A stretch of 50,194 bases of DNA, taken from the NCBI GenBank assembly GCA_024697865.1, contig JAILSC010000001.1, forward strand, positions 1-50,194, given 5' to 3'. The position numbers and the translations under genes were made by a program. The notes beneath the pieces were generated by a model, which saw only the letters and a program-made list of their open reading frames with translations, had not been told where the DNA came from and did not search any database. Below are positions 13,589 to 22,289 of the stretch, piece by piece. Position 1 is the first letter of the stretch. Each line of letters opens with the position of its first letter. This stretch comes from Candidatus Saccharimonadota bacterium (GTDB lineage Bacteria; Patescibacteriota; Saccharimonadia; Saccharimonadales; Saccharimonadaceae).

Positions 13589-16500
13589 TCAAAAGCAAGC
13601 CGTAGAATATTTAGCGGGGCCACTTTTAGTGATTGCCGGGCCGGGCACAGGTAAAACACAGCTACTTTCGAAAAAAGTGGAACATATTTTGCAAAATACG
13701 GATACTAACCCGGAGAATATTTTGTGTATGACTTTTACCGAGACTGGGGCCTCAAACATGCGAGAGCGCCTGAAAACTTTGATTGGCCAGGCGGCGATGA
13801 AAGTGAATATCAGTACTTATCATTCTTTCGGTAGTGAGATTTTGGCTAAATATGCCAATTACGCGGAGGATTACGACCGACGCCTGGAGGCCGCGATTGA
13901 TGAAGTCCAACGCTTCAAGGTCGTGAAGAAAATTCAGGGTAGTTTGCCGGGAAATGACATCTTAAGGAAGGACAATGTTAAAGATATCGTGGAAGTGATC
14001 TCGGCGGCTAAGGGAGCGGGGCTCTCAGCGCGAGATTTGGCAAAGATTGCTGAGCAGAACATGGACGATTCTCGGGTGTTATCAGCAAATATTGCACCAC
14101 TATTATCGAAAGTAGTACCGCGGAAGTTTAAAGAGTCCTACGAAAATGCGTATTTACCAATTTATGAGCTACTCAAATCTTACACTGAAGCGGAAATGAT
14201 TTGCAAAAATGTAGAACGCTCGATCGGTGGATTAGCTCGGGATTTGAAGAAGGCGATTGCTGAGGCGGAAAGTTCTGAAAAAATCAAACCGTTGACTAGC
14301 TGGAAAGATGCCTATTTTGAAAAAGACGGAAAGGGTAAATATCGTCTAAAGGACCGTGTGGCCAATAAAAAATTAGTTAGTGTAGCTAAGGTGATGGAGC
14401 AATACGACCGGCGGCTAAAAAAAGAAGGTTGGTATGATTTTGACGATATGATTCAAGAGGCGGTACGGGTGTTAAATAAAGATGCTGGATTTAGAGCGAC
14501 GATGCAAGAACGCTATCAATTTGTGATGTTAGACGAATTTCAGGACACTAATCCGTCGCAGTTTGCGATCATCAAGGCTTTGACCGATTATGAGCAACCG
14601 CAAGTGATGGCGGTGGGGGATGACGACCAGGCGATTTATGAATTTCAGGGGGCGGTTTCAACCAACTTAACGGATTTTCAGGCTCACTACGGAGCCGAAG
14701 TGATTGCCCTCGTGGATAATTATCGGAGTACGCAGGAAATTTTAGATTTTTCGCGAGAGATTATCAATCAAGCACCGGACCGGTTTGCTGACAAAGAGCT
14801 GATGGCGCATAAAACTGAACCTCAGGATTCGCAAATCTATCGCTATGAATTTTTGTCTAGCGATATGGAATATGACTGGGTGGCAAATAAGATTGATGAG
14901 TTGGTGAAAGGGGGAGTTCCACAAAGTGAAATTGCAGTGATTTCCTATAAAACAAAATATTTTATGCCACTACTGCCATATTTGAAGGCACGGTCGGGGA
15001 TCAATATTGCCTACGAAAAGAAGGACGATTTGTTTGAAATTGAGCCAATGCGCCAAATTTTTACGATTGCACGATATGTATGGGAGCTGGCTAATGAAAA
15101 ACGGGTAGATACTGCAGCTCTAGAGATTTTGTCGTATCCTTGGTGGGATTTACCAATATTGGAAGTACTAAAAATTTCAACTAAGGCTAAACACGACCGC
15201 AAGTCGCTGTTTGACTATTTGGGCGCGTCGGAAATTAGCGAAATTAAAGAGGTGGGTGAGTTTTTGGCCGGGTTAGTGGCGAAGTCGTTTACTGAACCTT
15301 TAGAAATTTGGTTGGATTATTTGATTGGCGCGGTGGAGCTGAACGGCTATCGATCACCGTTTTTGAAGTACTATACGAACAAAGGTGAATATTCGACCTT
15401 TACTTTGTATGAAAACCTGGCAGCACTAAGGGGAAAAATGAAAAAACATTTCGGCGAGAAAGCGGTGCGACTAGATGATTTAATTGCAATGCTGAATGAT
15501 TATTTGGAAGCGGAAATGGCCCTTAATGTGACTTCACCTTACCGAGATGCAGAGGAAGCGGTGCAAATATTGTCGGCACATAAGGCTAAAGGGTTGGAAT
15601 TTCAGTATGTTTTCGTTATTTCGACGGATCACACAGCCTGGGGTAAAGGCAAGGGCAATAATAATTTGCTAAGTTTGCCGAAAAATCTGACTCAAATTCG
15701 GCACACAGGGATGACCGACGGAGAGCGGCTAAGGGTGTTGTATGTAGCTTTGACTCGGGCAAAAGAAGGGCTATTTATTACTAATTCAGTAAAGGATTTT
15801 AACGGTAAGTCGCCGGAACGATTGGAATATTTAAATGAATATGTCGAGGGTGATGACGTGATCTCGGAATTTTTGCCTCGGAAAAAGGTGGTTTGCGAGT
15901 ATGAAATGTGTACGTCGGAGATTGGCGAAAAGAATTTGCAAAACTGGTTAAAGCCTTATGCAAAATTGGACCCAGATATGCGAGCGATTTATGCAGAAAG
16001 GGTGGCGAATTGGCGAATGAGCGCTTCAAGCTTGACTGAGTTTATTGATGTAGTAAACGCAGGACCACAGGCGTTTTTCCGAAATCACCTATTACAAGCG
16101 CCACGTGAGCCGGAGAATCAGATTTTAGCGATGGGGAATTTGGTACACGCTACTTTTGAAGCGGTTACCAATAAGGGTTTAAGTGACGAAGCGGCGATAG
16201 AATTTTTTCTAAAAACTTTAGAAGAGAAAGATTTGCCAGCGGAAATCAAACAGGCTCTCGCTGAGGAGGGGCCAGAGAATTTGGCGGTGGCTCTAAAAGA
16301 GTTCGGCGGATTATTGCGACAAGGGCGAGCCGAGGTAGACTTAGCTTCTGAAAAATTAACAATTGCTGGCGTGCCAGTAACCGGCAAAATTGATCATATT
16401 ATAGTGGATGATGCGACCAAAACGATTGAGATCTATGATTTCAAGACTGGCGGTTATCATAAGGAAAAATGGCAAAGTCATGCAACTTTATATAAATACA

Positions 16501-16799
16501 TGTTGCAGCTAGAATTTTATAAGTTGCTTTTGAATACTTCTCCGACTTATCGGAGATATAAAGTAGAAAAAGCGCATATTTTATTTGTGACGCCAGACAA
16601 GGATGGGCATGTGTACGATAAAGTATATGAATTTAATGAAACGGAGGAGCAAGAACTGATCGCGTTGATGCGAGCCATATACGAACAGGTGTCAACCTTG
16701 AAGTTTATGGATGATCCGGAGATTTTCGTGGAGTCAGACAAAGGTAAGAAGCTAAAGGATATCAAGGAATTCATCGAGCTACTGCTTGCGAAAAGTTAG
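13572..16799 (+). CDS. UvrD/PcrA-type helicase fused to RecB-type nuclease
   Basis: A 1075-residue SF1 helicase. Motif I is GPGTGKTQLLSKK (near residue 23), motif II DEFQDTNPSQFA, motif III GDDDQAIYEFQGA, motif IV NYRSTQEIL, motif V VQILSAHKAKGLEFQYVFV and motif VI RVLYVALTRAKEGLF. The last ~250 residues carry a PD-(D/E)xK nuclease pattern: HATFEAVTNKG, then GKIDHIIVDDATKTIEIYDFKTGGYH, with the Asp and DxK motif. This layout is AddA-like, for double-strand-break end processing, but no AddB partner gene is adjacent. ATG 13572 follows GGAGGA and lies inside the end of gpsA. Confidence 0.93.
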   Translation: MKLNANQKQAVEYLAGPLLVIAGPGTGKTQLLSKKVEHILQNTDTNPENILCMTFTETGASNMRERLKTLIGQAAMKVNISTYHSFGSEILAKYANYAEDYDRRLEAAIDEVQRFKVVKKIQGSLPGNDILRKDNVKDIVEVISAAKGAGLSARDLAKIAEQNMDDSRVLSANIAPLLSKVVPRKFKESYENAYLPIYELLKSYTEAEMICKNVERSIGGLARDLKKAIAEAESSEKIKPLTSWKDAYFEKDGKGKYRLKDRVANKKLVSVAKVMEQYDRRLKKEGWYDFDDMIQEAVRVLNKDAGFRATMQERYQFVMLDEFQDTNPSQFAIIKALTDYEQPQVMAVGDDDQAIYEFQGAVSTNLTDFQAHYGAEVIALVDNYRSTQEILDFSREIINQAPDRFADKELMAHKTEPQDSQIYRYEFLSSDMEYDWVANKIDELVKGGVPQSEIAVISYKTKYFMPLLPYLKARSGINIAYEKKDDLFEIEPMRQIFTIARYVWELANEKRVDTAALEILSYPWWDLPILEVLKISTKAKHDRKSLFDYLGASEISEIKEVGEFLAGLVAKSFTEPLEIWLDYLIGAVELNGYRSPFLKYYTNKGEYSTFTLYENLAALRGKMKKHFGEKAVRLDDLIAMLNDYLEAEMALNVTSPYRDAEEAVQILSAHKAKGLEFQYVFVISTDHTAWGKGKGNNNLLSLPKNLTQIRHTGMTDGERLRVLYVALTRAKEGLFITNSVKDFNGKSPERLEYLNEYVEGDDVISEFLPRKKVVCEYEMCTSEIGEKNLQNWLKPYAKLDPDMRAIYAERVANWRMSASSLTEFIDVVNAGPQAFFRNHLLQAPREPENQILAMGNLVHATFEAVTNKGLSDEAAIEFFLKTLEEKDLPAEIKQALAEEGPENLAVALKEFGGLLRQGRAEVDLASEKLTIAGVPVTGKIDHIIVDDATKTIEIYDFKTGGYHKEKWQSHATLYKYMLQLEFYKLLLNTSPTYRRYKVEKAHILFVTPDKDGHVYDKVYEFNETEEQELIALMRAIYEQVSTLKFMDDPEIFVESDKGKKLKDIKEFIELLLAKS

Positions 16800-16814
16800 T
16801 CTTGTTTGTATAAT
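16786..16814 (+). promoter_or_regulatory. Promoter of the small zinc protein gene
   Basis: TTGCGA (16786-16791) and TATAAT (16809-16814) are 17 bases apart; the -35 lies inside the helicase stop region. Confidence 0.6.
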
Positions 16815-16861
16815 ATCAGAGATACTGGTTGGGAGTGTGGCAATTTAAGGGGGTGAGATGA

Positions 16862-17071
16862 GTGGCACATGAAACCTGTCCGCATTGTGGATATGTGGTG
16901 TATGGTGATAGTTTTGAAATCAGCAAGAAATTAGCTCAACACATTGAGCGCGAGCATGTTCAGGGCTATCGGGCGTCGTCTAGCTGGGGCAAATGCAGAT
17001 ATTGTGATGGCCGTGGCAAAGATGTTTGGGGGATACCTTGCACCTATTGTAGGGGCAGTGGCATAGCCTAG
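16862..17071 (+). CDS. Small zinc-finger protein with DnaJ-type CxxCxGxG motifs
   Basis: A 69-residue protein, function unknown. The N-terminal half has CPHC followed by HIEREH, a plausible C2H2-type zinc site. The C-terminal half has CRYCDGRG and CTYCRGSG, two copies of the CxxCxGxG motif that in DnaJ builds a zinc centre. GTG 16862 is the only in-frame start that fits; AAGGGGG lies upstream, somewhat distant at about 10 bases. It has its own promoter and a terminator downstream. A role in protein folding or RNA binding is speculation. Confidence 0.75.
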   Translation: MAHETCPHCGYVVYGDSFEISKKLAQHIEREHVQGYRASSSWGKCRYCDGRGKDVWGIPCTYCRGSGIA

Positions 17072-17080
17072 CTCATCAAC

Positions 17081-17116
17081 AAAAAGGCGGGAGCGTTGCT
17101 CCCGCCGACATTTTTG
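17081..17116. terminator. Bidirectional terminator between zinc protein gene and rpmG
   Basis: GGCGGGAGC (17086-17094), loop GTT, GCTCCCGCC (17098-17106), flanked by AAAAA on the left and ATTTTT on the right. The T run is tighter on the minus strand, so it mainly serves rpmG. Confidence 0.92.
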
Positions 17117-17120
17117 TTAT

Positions 17121-17330
17121 TTAGCGCTTCTTTTCTTTGACTTCGTTGCGACCCAAGTTCTTCTTAGTTTCGACAAACAAGACGTGCTTGCGTAGCACCG
17201 GGTCATACTTCCTGAGGCTAAGTTTATCAGGGGTATTCATGGTGTTTTTCTTGGTATAGTAAGCACGCACCCCAGATTCCTCGGAAACGAGGCCAACTAA
17301 TTTACGCTTGGTATTATTCTTCTTTGCCAT
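17121..17330 (-). CDS. rpmG: 50S ribosomal protein L33 (bL33), zinc-less form
   Basis: A 69-residue protein starting MAKKNNTKRKLVGLVSEESG and containing YYTKKNTMNTPDKLSLRKYDPVL, the L33 signature (TKKN..NTPDKLELKKYDP). The two CxxC zinc pairs of the C-plus form are missing. The last ~12 residues (NLGRNEVKEKKR) extend beyond typical L33. The start at 17330 matches known L33 N-termini; an upstream ATG adds an unlikely extension that covers the promoter. Confidence 0.92.
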   Translation of the reverse strand: MAKKNNTKRKLVGLVSEESGVRAYYTKKNTMNTPDKLSLRKYDPVLRKHVLFVETKKNLGRNEVKEKKR

Positions 17331-17340
17331 AATTCTTATA

Positions 17341-17349
17341 ATTGTATCA
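17341..17349 (-). promoter_or_regulatory. Extended -10 promoter of rpmG
   Basis: Minus-strand TGATACAAT ends 10 bases before the rpmG ATG. Confidence 0.55.
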
Positions 17350-17373
17350 TAGAAAATGAAAAAAGGCAATAGT

Positions 17374-18588
17374 TTATATTTTGGGGGCGCTGACAAAATT
17401 TTTTAATCTATATTCAATGTCTCGAAGAACGTTCATATAATACATGAAGGCTTCATAGGGGGAGGCGTAGGCGGAGAAGTAGGCATGGACATCGCCGTCA
17501 TGCCAATATTTAGTACACATGGCGTAAGTGTGGTCGGAAGTAGTTAGGTGGCGCCAGTCAGAAATAAGTTTGGGGTCTTGAGTAGCTAAAATTTTGGGGC
17601 GAAGGGCATAAAGATCTTGAGTGGCAGAGTTTTGCATGGCGTTAGAGGCCCAGGCAGAAAGATCGCGCTCGGTGTCGGCCCAGGTGACGGTCTCGGGCAT
17701 GGAAACCTCAGCTACGGGCGGCTCTATCTCGGCAGCTTCGGAGACGGTGAGGAATTTGTTGTCGTATTGGCTAAGCCACGAATCAATGAATTGGTCTAGG
17801 AAATTGAAAATTCCGGTTTCGACCCATTGGTGCTCGCCGAAAGTCTCAAAATCCATAAAAAGATTAATTAAAGAGCCACGGAGGCAGTCGTCGTTGATCC
17901 ATTGTTGGTATTTGGCAACCGTAAGCGGCCACTCGGTCCAACCGCGATTAGAAAAACGGAAGGCAATGTCGTCGGAAAGACGGTAATTTTTAAGTAAGAG
18001 TTTGGTATTAGAGCAACCCGTAGGCAAAAAGACGTGATTGGGACTGTGCTGGCCGAGGATTTTATCCCAACCTTCAGCTAAGATGGCCTTATAATTATGG
18101 GTCTCAGCCCATTTAGCAAGTTGGTCGTTATAGGCCAACTCAGTATTGCGAAAAACCTGAGGCGTAACGCCGAATAAAGCTTGGATTTTTTGTTGATGGG
18201 CCATGACTTGGGCGTTGAATTCGTCTAGATCATGAAAGAACGCCAGGGAATGATAATATGTTTCGCCGACGATTTCGACTTGGCCACGCTGAACTAAACG
18301 ACGAATTTGGGCAATTAGTTCTGGGTCCCATTTTTCGGCTTGCTCGCACCAAGTGCCAGTGATGGATAAAGAGACCTTAAAATCTGGGTGCTTTAACATA
18401 GATTTTTCGAGGAGATTAAGCATCGGATGATAGCTTTTATTAGCTACTTTTTTAAAGATACGCTCATTAGACTGTCGACCGTAGTAGTCATCGTTGAAAT
18501 AATTAGTGCTATTGCCGACATCAAAAATTGAATATTCGCGATAACGAATCGGTTGGTGCATATGAAGATATAGACAGATTGCCCGCAT
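17374..18588 (-). CDS. Glycoside hydrolase family 57 (alpha-amylase-like)
   Basis: A 404-residue protein. GH57 motifs seen: LYLHMHQPIRY at the start (HQP motif), VEIVGETYYHSLAFF (region 2), PQVFRNTELAYND with the catalytic Glu (region 3), and LINLFMDFETFGEHQW with the catalytic Asp (region 4). Family enzymes act on alpha-1,4 or 1,6 glucans as amylases, glucanotransferases or branching enzymes. No signal peptide, so cytoplasmic. Its ATG shares a base with the stop of the upstream glycosyltransferase (TAATG), so the two form a translationally coupled alpha-glucan pair. Confidence 0.92.
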   Translation of the reverse strand: MRAICLYLHMHQPIRYREYSIFDVGNSTNYFNDDYYGRQSNERIFKKVANKSYHPMLNLLEKSMLKHPDFKVSLSITGTWCEQAEKWDPELIAQIRRLVQRGQVEIVGETYYHSLAFFHDLDEFNAQVMAHQQKIQALFGVTPQVFRNTELAYNDQLAKWAETHNYKAILAEGWDKILGQHSPNHVFLPTGCSNTKLLLKNYRLSDDIAFRFSNRGWTEWPLTVAKYQQWINDDCLRGSLINLFMDFETFGEHQWVETGIFNFLDQFIDSWLSQYDNKFLTVSEAAEIEPPVAEVSMPETVTWADTERDLSAWASNAMQNSATQDLYALRPKILATQDPKLISDWRHLTTSDHTYAMCTKYWHDGDVHAYFSAYASPYEAFMYYMNVLRDIEYRLKNFVSAPKI

Positions 18589-19811
18589 TAATTACCTCGC
18601 TTATAGTTTATAGTATTATTGTAAACGCGTAAACATTTTTTGGCAACTTTGGTCCAAGAAATTTGATGATATTCTTTCTGAATGTGATTTTTCAAAGTGT
18701 GAGAAAGAGCTGGGTTATTAGCAATAGCCAAAATTTCGTCGGCAAGTTTCTTGGTGTCCCAAAAATCGTATTTTAAGGCTGACCAGATAATTTCGGAAAC
18801 GCCAGATTGATTGGTGAGAATCAGAGCATCACCGTGATGAGCGGCTTCAAGAGCGGTAAGACCAAAAGGCTCGGAGACTGAACTCATTACAAAAATGTCC
18901 GATAAGGAATAGATGTCGCGGAGTTTTTGCCCACGAACAAAACCGGTAAAAATAACGTTTTTGGCAATGCCGTATTCAGCAGATAGATTGATTAGCTGGT
19001 TGCGTTCTTCGCCGTCGCCGGCAAAAATAAAGATAAGTCGTGGATTTTTAGCTAGAGCTAATTTGGCAGCTTGCATAAAATAAGGTAGGCCCTTCTGAAT
19101 AGTGAACCGTCCGACAGTTGAAACGATAGTATAGCCAGATTTTTTAAGACTAGTAACGTAGTTATAAAGGCTAGTGTCAAAATGATAATCGGACTTTTCG
19201 TAATTTTCATCGAGAGAATTATAGACTACCTCAATTTTATTTAGAGGGATGTGATATTTTTGGTGAATAATGCGTTTGGTAGATTCAGAAACAGCGATAA
19301 TGCGGTCGGCCAGCATTAGGCCTTCTTGCTCAACTTCGTGGATAAGCGGATTTCCGGTATGCATGCCGGCGCGATCATACTCAGTAGCATGAACGTGAGC
19401 GACGAGCGGTGTGTGATGCTGTTTTTTAGCGAGAATACCGGCTTCATAAGTCAGCCAATCGTGAGCGTGAACAACATCTGGCTTATGAGTTTTTAAATAC
19501 TTGCGAACATACTGACAATAACGTTTTTGGACGTCGCGGATAGAGAGAGGCTTAGTGTCTAGGCCGGGAATGATTTTGGCGTCGATTTGCATAGAGGCGT
19601 ATGAGCCGCCACCGTAGCGATGAATCGGATCGAGGCTGGTGGCGGATAAAATTCGCATAAAATCAACATCAGGATGCTGGGCGAGGTAAGGGACGACGAA
19701 ATCGATTTCGGCACCTTGTCTAGCTAAGGCCTTGGCCATATTGAAGCAGGCCACGCCGAGTCCACCGCTGTTGTGGGGCGGCAATTCCCAACCTAGCATA
19801 AGTATTTTCAT
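18588..19811 (-). CDS. GT4-type glycosyltransferase, glycogen-synthase-like
   Basis: A 407-residue GT-B protein. N-terminal MKILMLGWELPPHNSGGLG is typical of starch/glycogen synthase-like enzymes; the middle has VVHAHDWLTYEAG and AVSESTKRII; the donor-binding domain has STVGRFTIQKGLPYFMQA, FIFAGDGEER and the EX7E motif SEPFGLTALEAAHHG. Pairing with GH57 suggests synthesis or remodelling of an alpha-glucan; whether the donor is ADP- or UDP-glucose cannot be seen. TAAAAT lies 7 bases before the ATG, so the mRNA is probably leaderless. Confidence 0.9.
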   Translation of the reverse strand: MKILMLGWELPPHNSGGLGVACFNMAKALARQGAEIDFVVPYLAQHPDVDFMRILSATSLDPIHRYGGGSYASMQIDAKIIPGLDTKPLSIRDVQKRYCQYVRKYLKTHKPDVVHAHDWLTYEAGILAKKQHHTPLVAHVHATEYDRAGMHTGNPLIHEVEQEGLMLADRIIAVSESTKRIIHQKYHIPLNKIEVVYNSLDENYEKSDYHFDTSLYNYVTSLKKSGYTIVSTVGRFTIQKGLPYFMQAAKLALAKNPRLIFIFAGDGEERNQLINLSAEYGIAKNVIFTGFVRGQKLRDIYSLSDIFVMSSVSEPFGLTALEAAHHGDALILTNQSGVSEIIWSALKYDFWDTKKLADEILAIANNPALSHTLKNHIQKEYHQISWTKVAKKCLRVYNNTINYKRGN

Positions 19812-19818
19812 CTATATT

Positions 19819-19827
19819 ATTTTACCA
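19819..19827 (-). promoter_or_regulatory. Extended -10 promoter of the GT4-GH57 operon (leaderless)
   Basis: Minus-strand TGGTAAAAT ends 7 bases before the ATG at 19811. Confidence 0.65.
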
Positions 19828-19854
19828 TGTTTTTGGTGATTTGCGGGAAAAATA

Positions 19855-19863
19855 TGGTAAAAT
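19855..19863 (+). promoter_or_regulatory. Extended -10 promoter of tRNA-Trp
   Basis: TGGTAAAAT lies 16 bases upstream of the tRNA 5' end. Confidence 0.6.
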
Positions 19864-19879
19864 AAGATTAGAACTTTGT

Positions 19880-19955
19880 AGGGGTATAGCTCAGTTGGTA
19901 GAGCACAGGTCTCCAAAACCTGGTGTCGGGGGTTCAAGTCCCTCTGCCCCTGCCA
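19880..19955 (+). tRNA. tRNA-Trp(CCA)
   Basis: A 76-base cloverleaf: acceptor AGGGGTA/TGCCCCT, D-arm GCTC..GAGC, anticodon arm CAGGT/ACCTG with loop CTCCAAA (anticodon CCA), T-arm GGGGG/CCCTC-type, discriminator G, encoded CCA. A T5 run follows. Its 3' end is only 10 bases from the stop codon of the convergent cutinase-VWA gene. Confidence 0.95.
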
Positions 19956-19965
19956 TTTTTGTTGA

Positions 19966-21642
19966 TTATAATTTGCCGGTGTTGGGCGCTCCAGGAATGA
20001 ATACTGCTGAGGAGAGATCAACAGTGGCGGGGTTGCCGCGAGAGTCTGAATCTAGCGGAATTAGAGTGAGAGTGTTGGTTTTTGTGTAATCTAAATCAGC
20101 AACAGTGACCTTGATATCGTTAGTTAGGCCAAGAATTTGGTCGTTGAGCACGATGATGGCTTGATTACCGGTGTTGGCGAATTCGACTATCGCAGAAGCG
20201 GGGCCGTTTTGGACAGCAGCAGTGACTTCAATTTTCGGCAATTCTTTAGGCGCTGGGATTTCTTCTACTCGGGGTAAACTATCGTATCGCTCCATAATAT
20301 GATCGGTAAGTAGATTTAGGGCGTCGAAATTCGTCTCTACTTTTCCATCGGTGGCTGAGGCGAATTTTGTGTATGCAGCTGCAAATTCAGGCTCAGTGAT
20401 AATGTAGAAGTTGACTGGGTCAATACGTTTGCTAAGTTTGATAACGTCGTCCATGGTAGTCCCATCGAGATCGGGTGAAAGAAAATCGGCGTCGGTCAGA
20501 ACCACGACGGATTTGGTGGAGCCTTGTCGCCAATTTAGAGTCTGCATAGTGTGGAAGGAAGCCGAAAGCAAAGATTCGGGGATATCGCCACCACCACCCA
20601 ATTCGATAGCGTTGAGCTCTCGCCAAAACTTGGTCAAAGTACAGTCCTCGAAACCGCAGTGTTGCTTGAGTTCATAAGGATCGCTTAAATCGCGATAATC
20701 GAATAGAGCAATACGACCGCCAGATTCGATGGTTTCAGTCGCTAAGCGCATGGCCTCGTTTCTATATTGCTCAAACAAATCCGCCATCGAGGAACTTGAA
20801 TCGATTAAGAAGGCGGTATCGTGGGGAGAAGAAATGCGATTTTCTAGACCAAAGGTCTTAGTGATTTTATCGAAAATGACTTTGGCGGCGTCAGTATAGA
20901 GTTCGTCTTTAACATAGGAAGTGTGGTCTAGGATGTCACCAAGGTTGTAGTGCTTAGAGCTACAGAAAATATCACGATTATTGCACCAAGTGCCGACTTT
21001 ACCTTTAAAATTGTCTGGTTCGTAAGGCTGATAGGCGCCGAGTAGGCCCGTGTAGGCATAGCAATCAGGCACATACATGCGATAGTCAGAAAGATTTTCG
21101 CCGCGACAAGCGGCAGGGAAAAGACCCGCACCTTCGGGCAGATAGATTTTTGGGTCGCCGAAAGTAGCGGCGTAAATAATACGATCGGACTTGATTTGAT
21201 GGAGAGACTTGGAAATAACCATGGCGCCTTGAGAATAGCCACCTAAAATATATTTAGTGTTAGGGCAATGAATGTCGTCGATCATATTTTTAAGATTTTC
21301 GACACCAGTATTAATGCTTTCGCCGAATTCATAAGCGTTGCCGGCGCCGAAGAGGGCTCCGATGGTGGTGTCTAGTTTATCGAGACCGACTCCGACGGCG
21401 GGGTAGTCCAGATCGATAAATTCATAATCCAAATTGGTGGTGCCGAGTTTGCTTTCGATTGAACTCTTGAAGGCTAGATAATTTTGATCAGTCCACCTTT
21501 CGCCGCCGGAACCACGAGCAAATACCAGCCGAAGACTAGGACAGCTGTCGGCGCTAACTTGGTGAATAGGAAACAATATCGCTATGGAGACCAGGCCAGC
21601 AACCAGTAAATAATGAATTTTTAAATGGTTTTTTTCTCGCAT
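19966..21642 (-). CDS. Secreted cutinase-like esterase fused to a VWA domain
   Basis: A 558-residue extracellular protein. Signal peptide residues 1-31 (ends HQVSA). Residues ~33-260 match the cutinase alpha/beta hydrolase: LVFARGSGG, nucleophile Ser137 in GGYSQGAM, FGDPKIY, then Asp224 before a Cys and His240 in ILDHTSY. Residues ~272-480 are a von Willebrand factor A domain with a MIDAS motif DSSSS near 281. A beta-rich C-terminal part follows, and the protein ends in FIPGAPNTGKL: a Pro-x-Thr-Gly signal with no hydrophobic tail. ATG 21642 follows GGAG; the upstream frame lacks a ribosome site. Cutinases cleave lipid esters, including actinobacterial envelope lipids. Confidence 0.85.
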   Translation of the reverse strand: MREKNHLKIHYLLVAGLVSIAILFPIHQVSADSCPSLRLVFARGSGGERWTDQNYLAFKSSIESKLGTTNLDYEFIDLDYPAVGVGLDKLDTTIGALFGAGNAYEFGESINTGVENLKNMIDDIHCPNTKYILGGYSQGAMVISKSLHQIKSDRIIYAATFGDPKIYLPEGAGLFPAACRGENLSDYRMYVPDCYAYTGLLGAYQPYEPDNFKGKVGTWCNNRDIFCSSKHYNLGDILDHTSYVKDELYTDAAKVIFDKITKTFGLENRISSPHDTAFLIDSSSSMADLFEQYRNEAMRLATETIESGGRIALFDYRDLSDPYELKQHCGFEDCTLTKFWRELNAIELGGGGDIPESLLSASFHTMQTLNWRQGSTKSVVVLTDADFLSPDLDGTTMDDVIKLSKRIDPVNFYIITEPEFAAAYTKFASATDGKVETNFDALNLLTDHIMERYDSLPRVEEIPAPKELPKIEVTAAVQNGPASAIVEFANTGNQAIIVLNDQILGLTNDIKVTVADLDYTKTNTLTLIPLDSDSRGNPATVDLSSAVFIPGAPNTGKL

Positions 21643-21670
21643 TTTGACTCCTGTTTTTAAATTTGCAGAG

Positions 21671-21699
21671 AACTTACCATGGGGCAAAATATTTTTCAA
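21671..21699 (-). promoter_or_regulatory. Promoter of the cutinase-VWA gene
   Basis: On the minus strand TTGAAA (21699-21694) and TAAGTT (21676-21671, TG-extended) are 17 bases apart. The -10 is a weak match, so confidence is moderate. Confidence 0.5.
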
Positions 21700-21717
21700 C
21701 CCCCCACCTAGGAAACA

Positions 21718-21726
21718 TGATATAAT
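21718..21726 (+). promoter_or_regulatory. Extended -10 promoter of the dCMP deaminase gene
   Basis: TGATATAAT ends 9 bases before the ATG at 21736; the leader would be only a few bases long. Confidence 0.7.
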
Positions 21727-21735
21727 AGGAACAAG

Positions 21736-22284
21736 ATGAGTAGCAGCCAGCAAACTTGGGACGAATATTTTATGAAAATTGCCGAAACGGTGTCCACCAA
21801 AAGTAAGGATCCGTCGAGCAAAATGGGCTGCGTGATTGTTGACCCGAACAAGAGGGTGGTATCGCTGGGCTATAACGGCATGCTACAGGGCGCAGATGAG
21901 TCGAAAATGACTTTAAGTGAACGGCCAATGAAATATTATTTTGCGATTCATTCAGAAATGAACGCTCTGATTTTTGCGCATCAAGATTTGACTGGTTGTA
22001 CGATTTATAATCGAGTGGCGACTTGTGAAAACTGCCTAAAGTATTGCTTACAGGCGGGGATTAAACGCTTCGTATATGGACAATTAAGAGTGCATTCGCA
22101 TAGCTCTGATCCGAGCAAGTCGATGACCAATGTAGAAACGGATGAAGCGGTAATTCGTCTACTGACCTCAATGCCGGAAGTTGAAACTTTGAATATTACC
22201 AATGGCAAAACTTACATTGAAGATATCCTGGATTCTTATGATAAAGAATCACCAGAATATAAACGACTGGCGACCTGGATTTAG
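21736..22284 (+). CDS. Deoxycytidylate (dCMP) deaminase
   Basis: A 182-residue zinc deaminase that turns dCMP into dUMP, the substrate of ThyA. Motifs seen: the N-terminal TWDEYFMKIAETVSTKSKDP, SSKMGCVIVDP, the zinc/catalytic HSEMNAL (His and proton-donor Glu) and TCENCLKYC with the two zinc cysteines (the usual PCxxC has Thr for Pro). The C-terminal part fits the dCMP deaminase/ComEB family rather than tRNA adenosine deaminases. It overlaps nothing in sense; its 5' end is head-to-head with the cutinase gene. Confidence 0.9.
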   Translation: MSSSQQTWDEYFMKIAETVSTKSKDPSSKMGCVIVDPNKRVVSLGYNGMLQGADESKMTLSERPMKYYFAIHSEMNALIFAHQDLTGCTIYNRVATCENCLKYCLQAGIKRFVYGQLRVHSHSSDPSKSMTNVETDEAVIRLLTSMPEVETLNITNGKTYIEDILDSYDKESPEYKRLATWI

Positions 22285-22289
22285 GGATC

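Noticed and set aside
19841-20089. Open frame of 82 codons spanning tRNA-Trp
   Set aside because: It runs through the tRNA gene and antisense to the cutinase-VWA gene and has no ribosome binding site.
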